Assembly (NCBI GenBank): GCA_963766445.1
Contig: CAVXZW010000029.1
Coordinates: 124,001 to 188,000 of the forward strand
Reading direction: 5' to 3'
DNA: 64,000 nt
Source: JAICYJ01 sp963766445
GTDB taxonomy: Bacteria; Actinomycetota; Thermoleophilia; Gaiellales; JAICJC01
The notes beneath the pieces are model-generated. The model did no database searches. It was not told the origin of the DNA and was given only the letters and a program-made list of their open reading frames with translations. The position numbers and the translations under genes are program-made. Shown here in pieces: positions 27,671-35,248 of this stretch. Numbering within the stretch: the first letter of the stretch is position 1; each line of letters opens with the position of its first letter.

Positions 27671-28679
27671 AGTGCTGGTGTTCGGAGTCGCAGGGATTCC
27701 CGCGTCCGAAGGTGATCTCTCTCCTTGTGACGTCAGCGATGCACCAAAAGACAGTCTTGGTCTGCGAGCCGGGCCCAGGATGACGGCAGATCGAGTCGGG
27801 AGCGTCCCGGTGGTCGCTGATCGCCGCGCGCAGCGTCGCGGCCGTTATGGTGCCCTCCGCAAGCCATGAGAGCGCGCGACGATACCGGACGTCCGAGCGG
27901 GCTGCATAGTCAACGTCGCCCTCGTACGGCAGCATCCGCTCGCTCACGTAGTGGTTGGTGTGGGCCAGCGTGCCGCGCGCATCCGGCTGGATCAGCTCGG
28001 CGTCGGTGGCCGATCCCTCGACGGAGACGACGCCTCCGCCCGCGTGCGCCAGCACGGTGTTGTATGACGATGCGCGGGCCGGATGCAGCGCGGCGGTCAC
28101 TGCATCCTCGAGCGTGCGGCGGCGCACGATGTCCCGCACGTGCAGCAGGCGGGGTATGCCGGGGCGGTTGTCGTTCGGCGCGACCTCGTTGCCGGTCAGC
28201 GACAGACCGGCCGAGTTGAATCCGACGCTGATCCACGGCCCGATACCGACCGTCAGAACGACCGGATCGCCGGGCACGCGCCACTCGATGGCGATCAGAT
28301 CCTGCTCCGCTGATGCCGACAGGTCGTTCGTGTGGGCCACCCAGACGCCGCCGTCGGCGCTGGCCGGCGCGCACGCCACCAGGTCGGAACAGCCCCGGGC
28401 CGGCTCGGGGGCCGGCGCGTCGTCGAGCTCCTCGATGCCGGCGGCGAACAGCGCTCCGCGATCGACGCCGGCCGCGTCGGCCACACCGTCCAGCTCCACG
28501 ACCAGCCACGGCAGCTCGCGCCGCGTCACCTCGAGGTACGGCTGGGCGGCGGCGACGGTCGCATCGCCGACGGCATCGCAACGCCGGCGGATGGCACCGG
28601 AGCAGGCGGCTCCGATCTGCTCGCCCACGTCACGGTGCGTCCCGGCGACGCGCAGCAGCTCAAGCGTTCGGCCGGGCAT
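27657..28679 (-). CDS. C45-family autoproteolytic acyltransferase/hydrolase
   Basis: Relative of fungal acyl-CoA:6-aminopenicillanic acid acyltransferase (peptidase family C45), an Ntn hydrolase activated by self-cleavage. 340 residues from ATG 28679 (MPGRTLELLRVAGTHRDVGE). The expected nucleophile is the Cys of ARGCSDLVACAP near residue 94; then VWVAHTNDLSAS, GPWISVGFNSAGLSLTGNEV and LAHTNHYVSE match the family core. Bacterial members hydrolyse amide bonds in N-acyl peptides or act on unknown amides. It leads the nine-gene operon and overlaps the creatininase gene by 14 nt. The frame stays open upstream to 28880 but that part runs through palindromic control DNA. Confidence 0.88.
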   Translation of the reverse strand: MPGRTLELLRVAGTHRDVGEQIGAACSGAIRRRCDAVGDATVAAAQPYLEVTRRELPWLVVELDGVADAAGVDRGALFAAGIEELDDAPAPEPARGCSDLVACAPASADGGVWVAHTNDLSASAEQDLIAIEWRVPGDPVVLTVGIGPWISVGFNSAGLSLTGNEVAPNDNRPGIPRLLHVRDIVRRRTLEDAVTAALHPARASSYNTVLAHAGGGVVSVEGSATDAELIQPDARGTLAHTNHYVSERMLPYEGDVDYAARSDVRYRRALSWLAEGTITAATLRAAISDHRDAPDSICRHPGPGSQTKTVFWCIADVTRREITFGRGNPCDSEHQHYAFD

Positions 28680-28682
28680 CAG

Positions 28683-28881
28683 GATGACTGATCGATATCT
28701 CTCGCGGGCCTGGCCGCTGCGAGAGGTTGGAGGTTGGATGAGGCCTGGGTGGCTACGGCTGCGAACCATCGCCTCGCGGCGTCCTCGGTCGCGCCAATAT
28801 TCCCGATATTGACGCTCCCTGCGTCCTTGCGGGGCTCGGTTCTCGCCGTCCAGCACATCGCGAAGATATCGATCAATCATC
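28683..28881. promoter_or_regulatory. Palindromic control region / MITE-like element upstream of the C45 operon
   Basis: The ends 28683-28706 and 28859-28881 are inverted repeats matching at 22 of about 24 positions (core TGATCGATATCT and TCGCG). Between them, CAATAT-TCCCG-ATATTG (28795-28811) is a perfect 6-bp palindrome. These AT-rich palindromes stand out in DNA that is otherwise very GC-rich. They could be paired operators of a looping repressor or the termini of a 200-bp non-autonomous element. I see no convincing gene inside. Confidence 0.5.
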
Positions 28882-28912
28882 TAGGAGCTCCGGCGCTGCG
28901 ATAGACGTCCCA

Positions 28913-28933
28913 CGGAGACGCCGATTGTCTCCG
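28913..28933. terminator. Hairpin after the PASTA-protein gene
   Basis: CGGAGAC-N7-GTCTCCG, a perfect 7-bp stem 41 nt past the stop of the PASTA gene (minus strand). There is no U tract, so termination is only likely. Confidence 0.4.
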
Positions 28934-28973
28934 TCCGGCGCGGGCACGTCAACCCTGAGCGCGGTGGCCGTGG

Positions 28974-29510
28974 TCACCCCGCGGAGGCGGACGCCGCCTT
29001 CGGCGCGCGGCTTCCCACCAGCAGCGTGATCGTCGAACCGGGGCCGTAGCTGCCATCCGGCGCATAGCCGGTCGCCCGCAGCACCGTGCCACGCGTACCG
29101 TAGGATGCCCGATGGACCACGAACGTGAGCGGGCCGTGTCGCTGAAACAGCGCCTTCGCCTGGGACAGCGGTAGGCCGACCACGAGCGGGAAGTCGTACG
29201 CGGCACCGCCGGAAGCGTCCGCGCGGGCCCCCAACGCAAGTCCGGATGCTCCGACCGCCGATGTGACCGCCAGCACGGCCGCCAGCACGGCCAGGGTGAG
29301 GCTGCGCGATATGGCAGCCGCAGCTCCGAGTGCCAGCGCGGCCAGCAGGCAGAGCACGGCAAGCACCCAGCCGGGAGGCTCCAGCAGCGCGACGGCCACC
29401 AGCACCGCCGCGGTCGCGGCCACCACGATCGTGATGAGGCCGGGGATCAGGCGCGGCCACCAGGCGGTGGCCGCCCCGGGCTCGGGGTCCGGCTGCGGCA
29501 CTGCGCTCAC
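28974..29510 (-). CDS. Membrane protein with C-terminal PASTA domain
   Basis: 178-residue protein. The N-terminal 20 residues are Pro-rich and cytoplasmic; four hydrophobic helices follow at about 20-100. Then comes a single extracytoplasmic PASTA-like module (YDFPLVVGLPLSQAKALFQ ... GYAPDGSYGPGSTITLLVG, about 110-170). PASTA domains bind peptidoglycan or muropeptides and normally occur in Ser/Thr kinases or PBPs; here there is no kinase. GTG 29510 is preceded by a leaderless TATCGT box. Divergent from the GntR gene. Role unknown, perhaps sensing cell-wall fragments. Confidence 0.75.
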   Translation of the reverse strand: MSAVPQPDPEPGAATAWWPRLIPGLITIVVAATAAVLVAVALLEPPGWVLAVLCLLAALALGAAAAISRSLTLAVLAAVLAVTSAVGASGLALGARADASGGAAYDFPLVVGLPLSQAKALFQRHGPLTFVVHRASYGTRGTVLRATGYAPDGSYGPGSTITLLVGSRAPKAASASAG

Positions 29511-29516
29511 ACGGCC

Positions 29517-29522
29517 ACGATA
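29517..29522 (-). promoter_or_regulatory. -10 box of PASTA gene (leaderless)
   Basis: TATCGT on the minus strand with a 6-nt spacer to GTG 29510. Confidence 0.45.
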
Positions 29523-29563
29523 GCTGCCTGCGCGGCGCATGTGTCGGTGGCCGCGGACCGTGG

Positions 29564-29570
29564 TATAGAT
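29564..29570 (+). promoter_or_regulatory. -10 box of gntR-type gene (leaderless)
   Basis: TATAGAT ending 6 nt before ATG 29577. Its -35 position would coincide with that of the divergent PASTA promoter, leaving only 66 bp between the two start codons. Confidence 0.45.
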
Positions 29571-29576
29571 CGGGCG

Positions 29577-30326
29577 ATGGCGTCGCATGCCGCCCGACAC
29601 GCACCCATGTACCGGCAGGTTGCCGACCAAGTGGCGGCCGAGATCGCATCCGGCGAACTGCCGCCCGGCCACCGGGTGCCGTCGGAGCGGGTGATCGCCG
29701 AGCGGCACGGCCTTTCGCGGATGACAGCCCGCCAGGCGGTCGAGCTGCTCGTGCGGCGCGGCCTCGTCTACCGCCGCCCGGGATCGGGCACCTACGTCGC
29801 CGCCGCGCGAGTGGAGCACACGCTGCAGTGGTTCGCGGGCTTCACCGAGCAGATGCGGGCGCAGGGGATCGAGCCGGGCGGGCGCGTCCTCGCCGTCAGG
29901 CTGTCCGGCCGGGACGGCTCCGACGCGGGCGTCGGCCTGGAGCTGCCGCAGGGCGAGGCCAGCTGGATGGTCCGCCGCGTGCGCTTCGGAAACGGGGAGC
30001 CGCTGCTGGTCGAGGAGTCACACGTCCCGGCCCGCCTGTTCCCCGACCTCAACCGCCACAACCTGGCTCAGAGCTCCCTCTATGACCTGATGCGGAGCCG
30101 CTACGGCGTCGACCCGGTGCGCGCCCACGAGACGATCGAGCCGACCGCGTGCGAGCAGGACGAGGCCCGTCACCTGGCCACTCGGCCGGGCGCTCCGGCG
30201 ATCCTGGTCACGCGCACCGCGTACGACGGCGCCGACCGGCCGGTGGAGTACGCCCGTGACATCTACCGCGGCGACCGCGCCCGTTTCGTGGTCGACCTGC
30301 GGCGCCAGCGGGACGGGCGAGGCTAG
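29577..30326 (+). CDS. GntR-family transcription regulator (HutC/UTRA type)
   Basis: 249 residues. The N-terminal winged helix is at about 10-75 (MYRQVADQVAAEIASGELPPG, RVPSERVIAERHGLSRMTAR, RRGLVYRRPGSGTYVA). A UTRA effector domain spans about 85-245, ending GDRARFVVDL. UTRA regulators sense small molecules that are often imported or degraded by neighbouring operons. The C45/Dpp operon lies about 900 bp away with palindromes in its control region, so it is a plausible target; this is inference. The TAG stop forms a CTAG shared with the probable thrS stop. The frame is intact. Confidence 0.92.
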   Translation: MASHAARHAPMYRQVADQVAAEIASGELPPGHRVPSERVIAERHGLSRMTARQAVELLVRRGLVYRRPGSGTYVAAARVEHTLQWFAGFTEQMRAQGIEPGGRVLAVRLSGRDGSDAGVGLELPQGEASWMVRRVRFGNGEPLLVEESHVPARLFPDLNRHNLAQSSLYDLMRSRYGVDPVRAHETIEPTACEQDEARHLATRPGAPAILVTRTAYDGADRPVEYARDIYRGDRARFVVDLRRQRDGRG

Positions 30327-32231
30327 TCGGCGCGCGCTCGGCGCTGAGCGCGAGCAGCTCGCCGCGCAGCTCGGCCAGCGGCTGGGCGCCCGCGTCGCCC
30401 TCACCGCGGCGCCGCACCGAGACCTGGCCGGACTCCAGCTCGCGGTCACCGACGACCAGGATCCGCGGCATCTTCTGCCGCTCGGCCTCCGCGATCTTCT
30501 TTCCCACCGACTCGCCGCGGGTGTCCGCCTCGGCCCGCAGGCCGGCCGCGTTCAGCTCGGCCACCACCTGCCGGGCGTAGTCGTTGTGACGATCCGCGAC
30601 CGGGATCACCAGCGCCTGCACCGGCGCCAGCCAGACCGGGAACGCGCCCGCGTAGTGCTCGATCAGGATGCCGATGAAGCGCTCGAACGAGCCGAACAGC
30701 GCGCGGTGGATCATCGCCGGCGTGTGCTCGGCGTTGTCCTCCCCGGTGTAGGTGATGCCGAACCGCTCCGGCATCTGGAAATCGAGCTGGATCGTGCCCA
30801 TCTGCCAGGAGCGGCCGATCGAGTCGGTCATGTGCAGGTCGATCTTGGGCCCGTAGAACGCGCCGTCACCCTCGTTCAGCTGGTACTCCACCCCGGCCCG
30901 CTCGAGCGCCCGCGTGCAGCGCCGTCTCGGCCGCGTCCCAGAGCTCGTCTGCGCCGATCCGCTTCTCGGGCCGCGTCGACAGCTCGATCCGGAGATCGAG
31001 CTGGAAGATCCCGTAGATCGCCTGCGCCAGCTCCAGGCAGCCGATCACCTCGTCCTCGATCTGCTCGTGGGTGCAGAAGATGTGGGCGTCGTCCTGCGTG
31101 ATATGCCGCACCCGCATCAGGCCGTGCAGGGTGCCGGAGGGCTCGTGCCGGTGCACCAGCCCCTGCTCGGCCAGTCGCAGCGGCAGGTCGCGGTAGCTGC
31201 GGCGCTCGTCGCCGAAGATGTCGACGTGGCCCGGGCAGTTCATCGGCTTGATGCCGAACTCGCCCGCCTCGACCTCGGTGAAGTACATGTTCTCGCGATA
31301 GGCCTCCCAGTGGCCGGAGCGCTTCCAAACCTCCACGTTGTAGAGGATGGGCGTTCGCACCTCCTGGTAGCCGCGCTCTCGGTTCAGCTCGCGCCAGAGC
31401 GTGGTCAGCTCGTTCCAGATCACCATCCCGCGCGGATGCCAGAACGGCGAGCCCGGCGACACATCCGAGAAGTGGAACAGGTCGAGCTCACGGCCCAGCC
31501 GGCGGTGGTCGCGGAGGCGTGCCTGCTCGACCCGTTCCAGGTACTCGTCCAGCGCCGCCTGGTCGAAGAAGGCGGTTCCGTAGATTCGGGTCAGCATCGG
31601 GTTGTCGGAGTCCCCGCGCCAATACGCGCCGGCCGTGGACAGGAGCTTGAAGGCCTTGATCGGCTTCGTGGTCTGCAGGTGCGGGCCGCGGCACAGGTCC
31701 TCGAACCCATCCTGCGTGTAAAGGCTGATCTCACCGTCCGGCAGGTCGCGGGCCAGCTCCAGCTTGTACGGCTGCGCCTCCGCCTGGAAGCGGGCCAGGA
31801 TCTCTGCCTTGTTCACGCCGTCGGTGCGCACGAAGGGGTGCTCCTGGGCGAGGATCCGGCGCATCTCCTGCTCGATCCGGCCCAGGTCGTCCGACGAGAT
31901 CGGCTCGGGGAACTGGAAGTCGTAGTAGAAGCCGTCGGCGATCGCGGGGCCGATCGCCACCTTGGCGTCGGGCCACAGGTGCAGCACCGCCTCGGCCATC
32001 ACGTGCGCCGTCGAGTGGCGCAGCACGGGCAGCGCCTCCGCATCGCGCGCCGTCAGGATGCGCACGCGGTCGCCCTCGGCCAGCGGTAGCCGCAGGTCAC
32101 GCACCTCGTCTCCCGACGTCCACGGCGACGGCGGCCTGGGCCAGCCGCGGGCCGATCGCGTTGGCCACATCCAGGCCGGTCGCGCCGTTCTCCAGCTCCA
32201 GATCAGTCCCGTCGGGCAGTTCAATGCGCAT
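30323..32231 (-). CDS. thrS: Threonyl-tRNA synthetase
   Basis: Class II enzyme of about 636 residues. It starts MRIELPDGTDLELENGATG (TGS-like N domain, about 1-60). The editing/SAD domain follows with HSTAHVMAEAV and the later zinc-like pair. The catalytic core has NCPGHVDIFGDERRSYRDLP with the zinc Cys, RHEPSGTLHGLMRVR (motif 2) and a zinc His in DDAHIFC. The C-terminal anticodon domain starts near PVWLAPVQALVIPV. Frame changes near 32115 and 30910. A third is suspected just before the CTAG at 30323, because otherwise the frame overruns the end of the GntR gene to 30208. ATG 32231 follows a leaderless TATGCT box. Confidence 0.93.
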
Positions 32232-32238
32232 GGCAGAG

Positions 32239-32244
32239 AGCATA
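32239..32244 (-). promoter_or_regulatory. -10 box of thrS (leaderless)
   Basis: TATGCT on the minus strand, 7-nt spacer to ATG 32231. At normal spacing its -35 region would fall on the -10 box of the divergent kinase gene. No T-box leader is present. Confidence 0.5.
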
Positions 32245-32258
32245 TCGACCGGCGCTGT

Positions 32259-32264
32259 TAGGCT
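32259..32264 (+). promoter_or_regulatory. -10 box of histidine kinase gene (leaderless)
   Basis: TAGGCT with a 6-nt spacer to ATG 32271. It overlaps the expected -35 site of thrS in a 39-bp divergent gap. Confidence 0.5.
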
Positions 32265-32270
32265 GACCGC

Positions 32271-33497
32271 ATGCAGGACCTCGCGATCGTGCTTGCGCTG
32301 CTGCTCGTGGTGGCGGTCGCCACGCTCGTCCATCGAGAGCGCCAGCGGCGACGGGCGCTGGCGCTGCTCGGCCGCCGCGGCGATCTGGAGGCCGCGGCTC
32401 GGGCGGCAACCGAGGGCCGCGCAGATCGCCCCTCGCTGGATGCCGCGCTGGCGCTGCGCGACGCCATCATGGACGCCTCCCCCACGCCCGTGATGCTGTT
32501 CGACGCGGGCGCCCGCCTGGTGCACGCCAACAGGGCCACGCGGGAGGCCATCCCCGACCTCGAGGTGGGCGCGACCGCCGCCGTCCAGGAGATCGCCACC
32601 GCCGTCCATGATGCGCTGGCCGGCCGGCCGCCGCGCCCGTTCGACGTGACCGTCTACCAGCCGGAGCGACGGCGCTTCCACGCGCACCTGCGCACCTACC
32701 CCGACCGCGGCACGCGCTGCTGCGTCGTGGTGCTGGCCGACGAGAGCGCCGAGGCCGACTACCGGGATGCGCGGCGGCTGTTCTCGGCCGGCGTGTCGCA
32801 CGAGCTGCGCACTCCGCTGGCGCGGATGCTGGCGCTGGTCGACGCGCTGTCGCTGCCGCTGGACGAGGCCGAGCGCGAGCAGACCATGGATCAGATGCGC
32901 GACGAGATCGACGCGATGCGGGAGCTGATCGAGGACATGATGCTGCTGGCCCGGCTGGAGGTCGAGGGGATAACCGGCGGCGAGCCGGCCGACGTCACGG
33001 AGGCGGTCGAGGACTGCCTGGAGCGACATGCCGACGCCGCACACGCGGCCGGGCTACGGCTGGCCGGGCACGCCACCGCCGGGATCGTCACCGCCGTCCC
33101 GCGACGGCTGGTGGACGTGATCCTGGACAACCTGCTGGAGAACGCGATCCGCCATGCCGGCGAGGGCGCCGACATCGACGTCACCGCCCGTGGCCTGACG
33201 GGGGCGGTCGAGCTGTCGATCGCCGACACCGGTGCGGGCGTACCCGCCGAGCACCTATCGCGGGTGTTCGAGCGCTTCCACCGCGTCGAGGGGTCGCGTG
33301 CCGGTCCGGGCACGGGTCTGGGACTGGCGATCGTCAAGCACATCGCCGAGGCGCACGGCGGGCGAGCGGTGATGGAGAGCATCGAGGGCCAGGGCACGAC
33401 GGTGCGGGTGACGCTGCCCGCGCCCGCGGTGGTGCCCGCCACCGGGGCCGCCGACGCCGGTCAGGCGCCCGGTTTGGGCACCGCGTCGAACCTGTAG
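32271..33497 (+). CDS. Sensor histidine kinase (PhoR-like)
   Basis: 408 residues. One N-terminal membrane helix (about 3-20) is followed by a short basic linker and a PAS-like domain at about 60-165 (DASPTPVMLFDAGARLVHAN). The HisKA domain carries the phospho-acceptor in FSAGVSHELRTPLARML (about 178). The ATPase domain has an N box DNLLENAIRHAG, G1 SIADTGAGVP and G2 GTGLGLAIVKHIAEAHGG. With almost no extracellular part, it should sense a cytoplasmic or membrane signal, as PhoR does. The gene converges on and overlaps the OmpR-type regulator by 37 bp, its probable partner. The frame is intact. Confidence 0.92.
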   Translation: MQDLAIVLALLLVVAVATLVHRERQRRRALALLGRRGDLEAAARAATEGRADRPSLDAALALRDAIMDASPTPVMLFDAGARLVHANRATREAIPDLEVGATAAVQEIATAVHDALAGRPPRPFDVTVYQPERRRFHAHLRTYPDRGTRCCVVVLADESAEADYRDARRLFSAGVSHELRTPLARMLALVDALSLPLDEAEREQTMDQMRDEIDAMRELIEDMMLLARLEVEGITGGEPADVTEAVEDCLERHADAAHAAGLRLAGHATAGIVTAVPRRLVDVILDNLLENAIRHAGEGADIDVTARGLTGAVELSIADTGAGVPAEHLSRVFERFHRVEGSRAGPGTGLGLAIVKHIAEAHGGRAVMESIEGQGTTVRVTLPAPAVVPATGAADAGQAPGLGTASNL

Positions 33498-34163
33498 CCG
33501 ACCCCGTAGTGGGTCTGGATGTACGTGTGGCCGGCCGCGCGCCGGTCGATCTTGTCGCGTAGCTTGCGCACGCAGACGTCGACGGTGCGGTCGCGGTGGC
33601 GGTGCGGGATGCCCCACACCCGTTGCTGCAGCTGGTCACGCGAGAGCGCGCGGCCGCGCTCGCCGGCCAGCACGTAGAGCAGGCGGAACTCGGTCGGCGT
33701 CAGCCCCACGTCCGCGCCCTCCAGGATGGCGGCGTGCAGATCAGGATCGATCACCAGGCCCTCGGCCACGATCGTCTCGGAGCCGGCCGCCGCCTTCATG
33801 CCGGCACGGCGCAGTACCGCCTCCACCCGCGCGACCAGCTCGCGCATGCCGAACGGCTTGCTCAGGTAGTCGTCGCCGCCGATGCCGAGCGCGTGCACCT
33901 TGTCGTGCTCGGAGCCGCGCGCGCTGACGATCACGATCGGCGTCTCGATGCCCTCCGCGCGCAGCGTCTCGGTGATCCGCCAGCCGTCGGTGCCGGGCAG
34001 CATCAGGTCGAGCACGGCCACGTCGGGGCGCTCGTAGCGGAGCTTTGCGATCGCGCGGTCGCCGTCTTCGGCCACCTCGACGTCCATGCCGGCGCGGCGC
34101 AGGTGCGTCGCCATGGCGTTGGCGATCACGTGGTCGTCTTCGGCGATCAGGACTCGTGGCATG
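33461..34163 (-). CDS. OmpR/PhoB-family response regulator
   Basis: About 233 residues. The receiver domain begins MPRVLIAEDDHVIANAM, with the phosphorylated Asp in PDVAVLDLMLPG (about 52), a Thr/Ser switch in IVIVSARGSE and Lys in YLSKPFGM. The C-terminal winged helix ends in RTVDVCVRKLRDKI and THYGVGYRFDAVP. ATG 34163 is used because the receiver starts there; upstream in-frame codons add no domain. It is on the strand opposite the kinase, tail to tail, an unusual arrangement for a cognate pair. The frame is intact. Confidence 0.92.
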
Positions 34164-34251
34164 CGCTGATCGTAGACCGTGACCCGGACCAGAGATTCGC
34201 CGCCCCGGCTTGCCTTTTGTCCACCAGCCAAACGGACCTTCGAGTCACCTC

Positions 34252-34257
34252 TACAGT
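34252..34257 (+). promoter_or_regulatory. -10 box of candidate small RNA
   Basis: TACAGT on the plus strand in the gap between the response regulator and Nudix genes, about 110 nt before a strong intrinsic terminator that also reads on the plus strand. Confidence 0.35.
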
Positions 34258-34365
34258 CCCTCCGTCTGGGTTCAACCTACTCGGCTGCCCTGGGCGGCGC
34301 AGAGGGGAAACTAGAGCAGCGGTGCCACCCCGGCAACCCCCATTTCCGCAAACAGCGGAGTTTTT
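34258..34365 (+). ncRNA. Candidate small RNA, about 100 nt, terminator-ended
   Basis: There is no gene on the plus strand here, yet a TANNNT box and a terminator (34345-34365) frame a GC-rich foldable segment. Stems seen: CCCTC (34258-34262) with GAGGG (34312-34316), GCTGCC with GGCGGC in a tight hairpin, and GGTGCC-ACCCC-GGCAACC with one bulged A. The string CGGCAACC also occurs in SAM riboswitch cores, but the other conserved parts are not recognisable and no plus-strand gene follows. Alternatively this is just the 3' end of a kinase read-through transcript antisense to the regulator. Confidence 0.35.
34345..34365 (+). terminator. Intrinsic terminator on plus strand
   Basis: Stem TCCGC-AAACA-GCGGA followed by G and five T. 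It ends at the 3' border of the Nudix gene, which lies on the other strand, so it serves a plus-strand RNA. Confidence 0.6.
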
Positions 34366-34367
34366 CT

Positions 34368-34766
34368 TCACCACCTCGCCAGCACCTCGCGGTCGCGCTC
34401 GTACGTGAGCAGCTGCGCTGCCTGCTCGCGGGTGACCCAGCGCAGCTCGTCCACCTCGCGGCTGGGCTCGAATGCGCCCGCCCCGACCCGCATCACGTAG
34501 TAGCGCACGACCTTGGGCAGCACGGCGCCGTGCTTTTCGACCGTGTAGCGGACGACGCCCAGGTCGCGCTCGATGCGGCCGTGGAAGCCGGTCTCCTCCC
34601 GCACCTCGCGCAGCGCTGCGGCGACGTCGTCCTCGCCCGGCTCGTGCTTGCCCTTGGGCAGCGTCCAGTCGTCGTACCGGGGGCGATGCACGAGGGCGAT
34701 GCGCTCGCCGTCGACCAGCACGGCGCCGGCGGCGCGAACGAGGTTGTCGGCGGGTGCGGGCTCCAT
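34368..34766 (-). CDS. Nudix hydrolase
   Basis: 132-residue MutT-fold pyrophosphohydrolase. The Nudix box GKHEPGEDDVAAALREVREE with TGF (about 40-62) matches Gx5Ex7REUxEExGU with all metal-binding glutamates. The N-terminal AAGAVLVDGERIALVHRPRYDDWTLPKG pattern is shared with MutT1-like and Ap4A/diadenosine hydrolases of actinobacteria. The substrate cannot be fixed. It lies 21 nt after the small membrane protein gene in the same direction, so the two are probably co-transcribed. The frame is intact. Confidence 0.9.
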   Translation of the reverse strand: MEPAPADNLVRAAGAVLVDGERIALVHRPRYDDWTLPKGKHEPGEDDVAAALREVREETGFHGRIERDLGVVRYTVEKHGAVLPKVVRYYVMRVGAGAFEPSREVDELRWVTREQAAQLLTYERDREVLARW

Positions 34767-34787
34767 GTCCGTGATGGCCGGCGAGGC

Positions 34788-35234
34788 TCAGCCGCGGCGC
34801 GCGCGCAGGCCGGCCACCCAGAACAGCAGACCGACCAGCCCCACCAGGCCCAGCACCATGCCGGCGAACACCCAGGTGGTACCGCGGTTTCCGCCGACGG
34901 CGAATCCGACCGCCAGCATCGCGATCGCGAGCACGCCCAGCGCCTGGGTGACCACGAACGGCCCCGGCAGCCCGGCGGGCGTGATCGGCGGGCCACCCTG
35001 CGTGAGCCGGCTGGGGTCGGCCTCGTCCTTGGCGCGGCTGCGCAGGGCCAGCGCGATGATTCCGCCGAAGACAGCCACGAAGTAGACGACCTGCGACCAG
35101 AAATCGCCGATCCAGTCCACCAGGTAGGTGAACAGCACGATCAGCGCGACCGCCGCAAGCGTGCCCAGTGCGGCAACGCCGATCGCGGTCTGCCAGTTGT
35201 AGACCTGGCTGGGCTGCGGCTGCGGATCGTTCAT
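34788..35234 (-). CDS. Uncharacterised four-helix membrane protein
   Basis: 148 residues. After a Gln/Pro-rich start (NDPQPQPSQVYNWQTAIG), hydrophobic segments occur at about 17-38, 42-62, 95-112 and 118-140, separated by a charged loop RSRAKDEADPSRLTQGG. I do not recognise a family. A leaderless TAGGCT box lies inside the end of the upstream beta-propeller gene, so it may be transcribed separately from it. The frame is intact. Confidence 0.75.
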   Translation of the reverse strand: MNDPQPQPSQVYNWQTAIGVAALGTLAAVALIVLFTYLVDWIGDFWSQVVYFVAVFGGIIALALRSRAKDEADPSRLTQGGPPITPAGLPGPFVVTQALGVLAIAMLAVGFAVGGNRGTTWVFAGMVLGLVGLVGLLFWVAGLRARRG

Positions 35235-35242
35235 CGCCCGAG

Positions 35243-35248
35243 AGCCTA
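35243..35248 (-). promoter_or_regulatory. -10 box of membrane protein gene (leaderless)
   Basis: TAGGCT on the minus strand, 8-nt spacer to ATG 35234. It overlaps the stop of the beta-propeller gene. Confidence 0.45.

Noticed and set aside
28679..28880. N-terminal extension of the C45 protein (MIDRYLRDVL...)
   Set aside because: Translates through the palindromic control region; the family N-terminus begins at MPGRTLEL and no homologous extension is recognisable.
34180..34240. Cyclic-di-GMP riboswitch on the minus strand before the response regulator (GGACAAAAGGCAAGCCGG)
   Set aside because: Superficial likeness to the GEMM core only; the conserved loop and receptor positions do not line up.
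34258..34365. SAM-I/SAM-IV riboswitch
   Set aside because: Only CGGCAACC is shared; the pseudoknot and GATGA-type segments are missing and no plus-strand gene follows.
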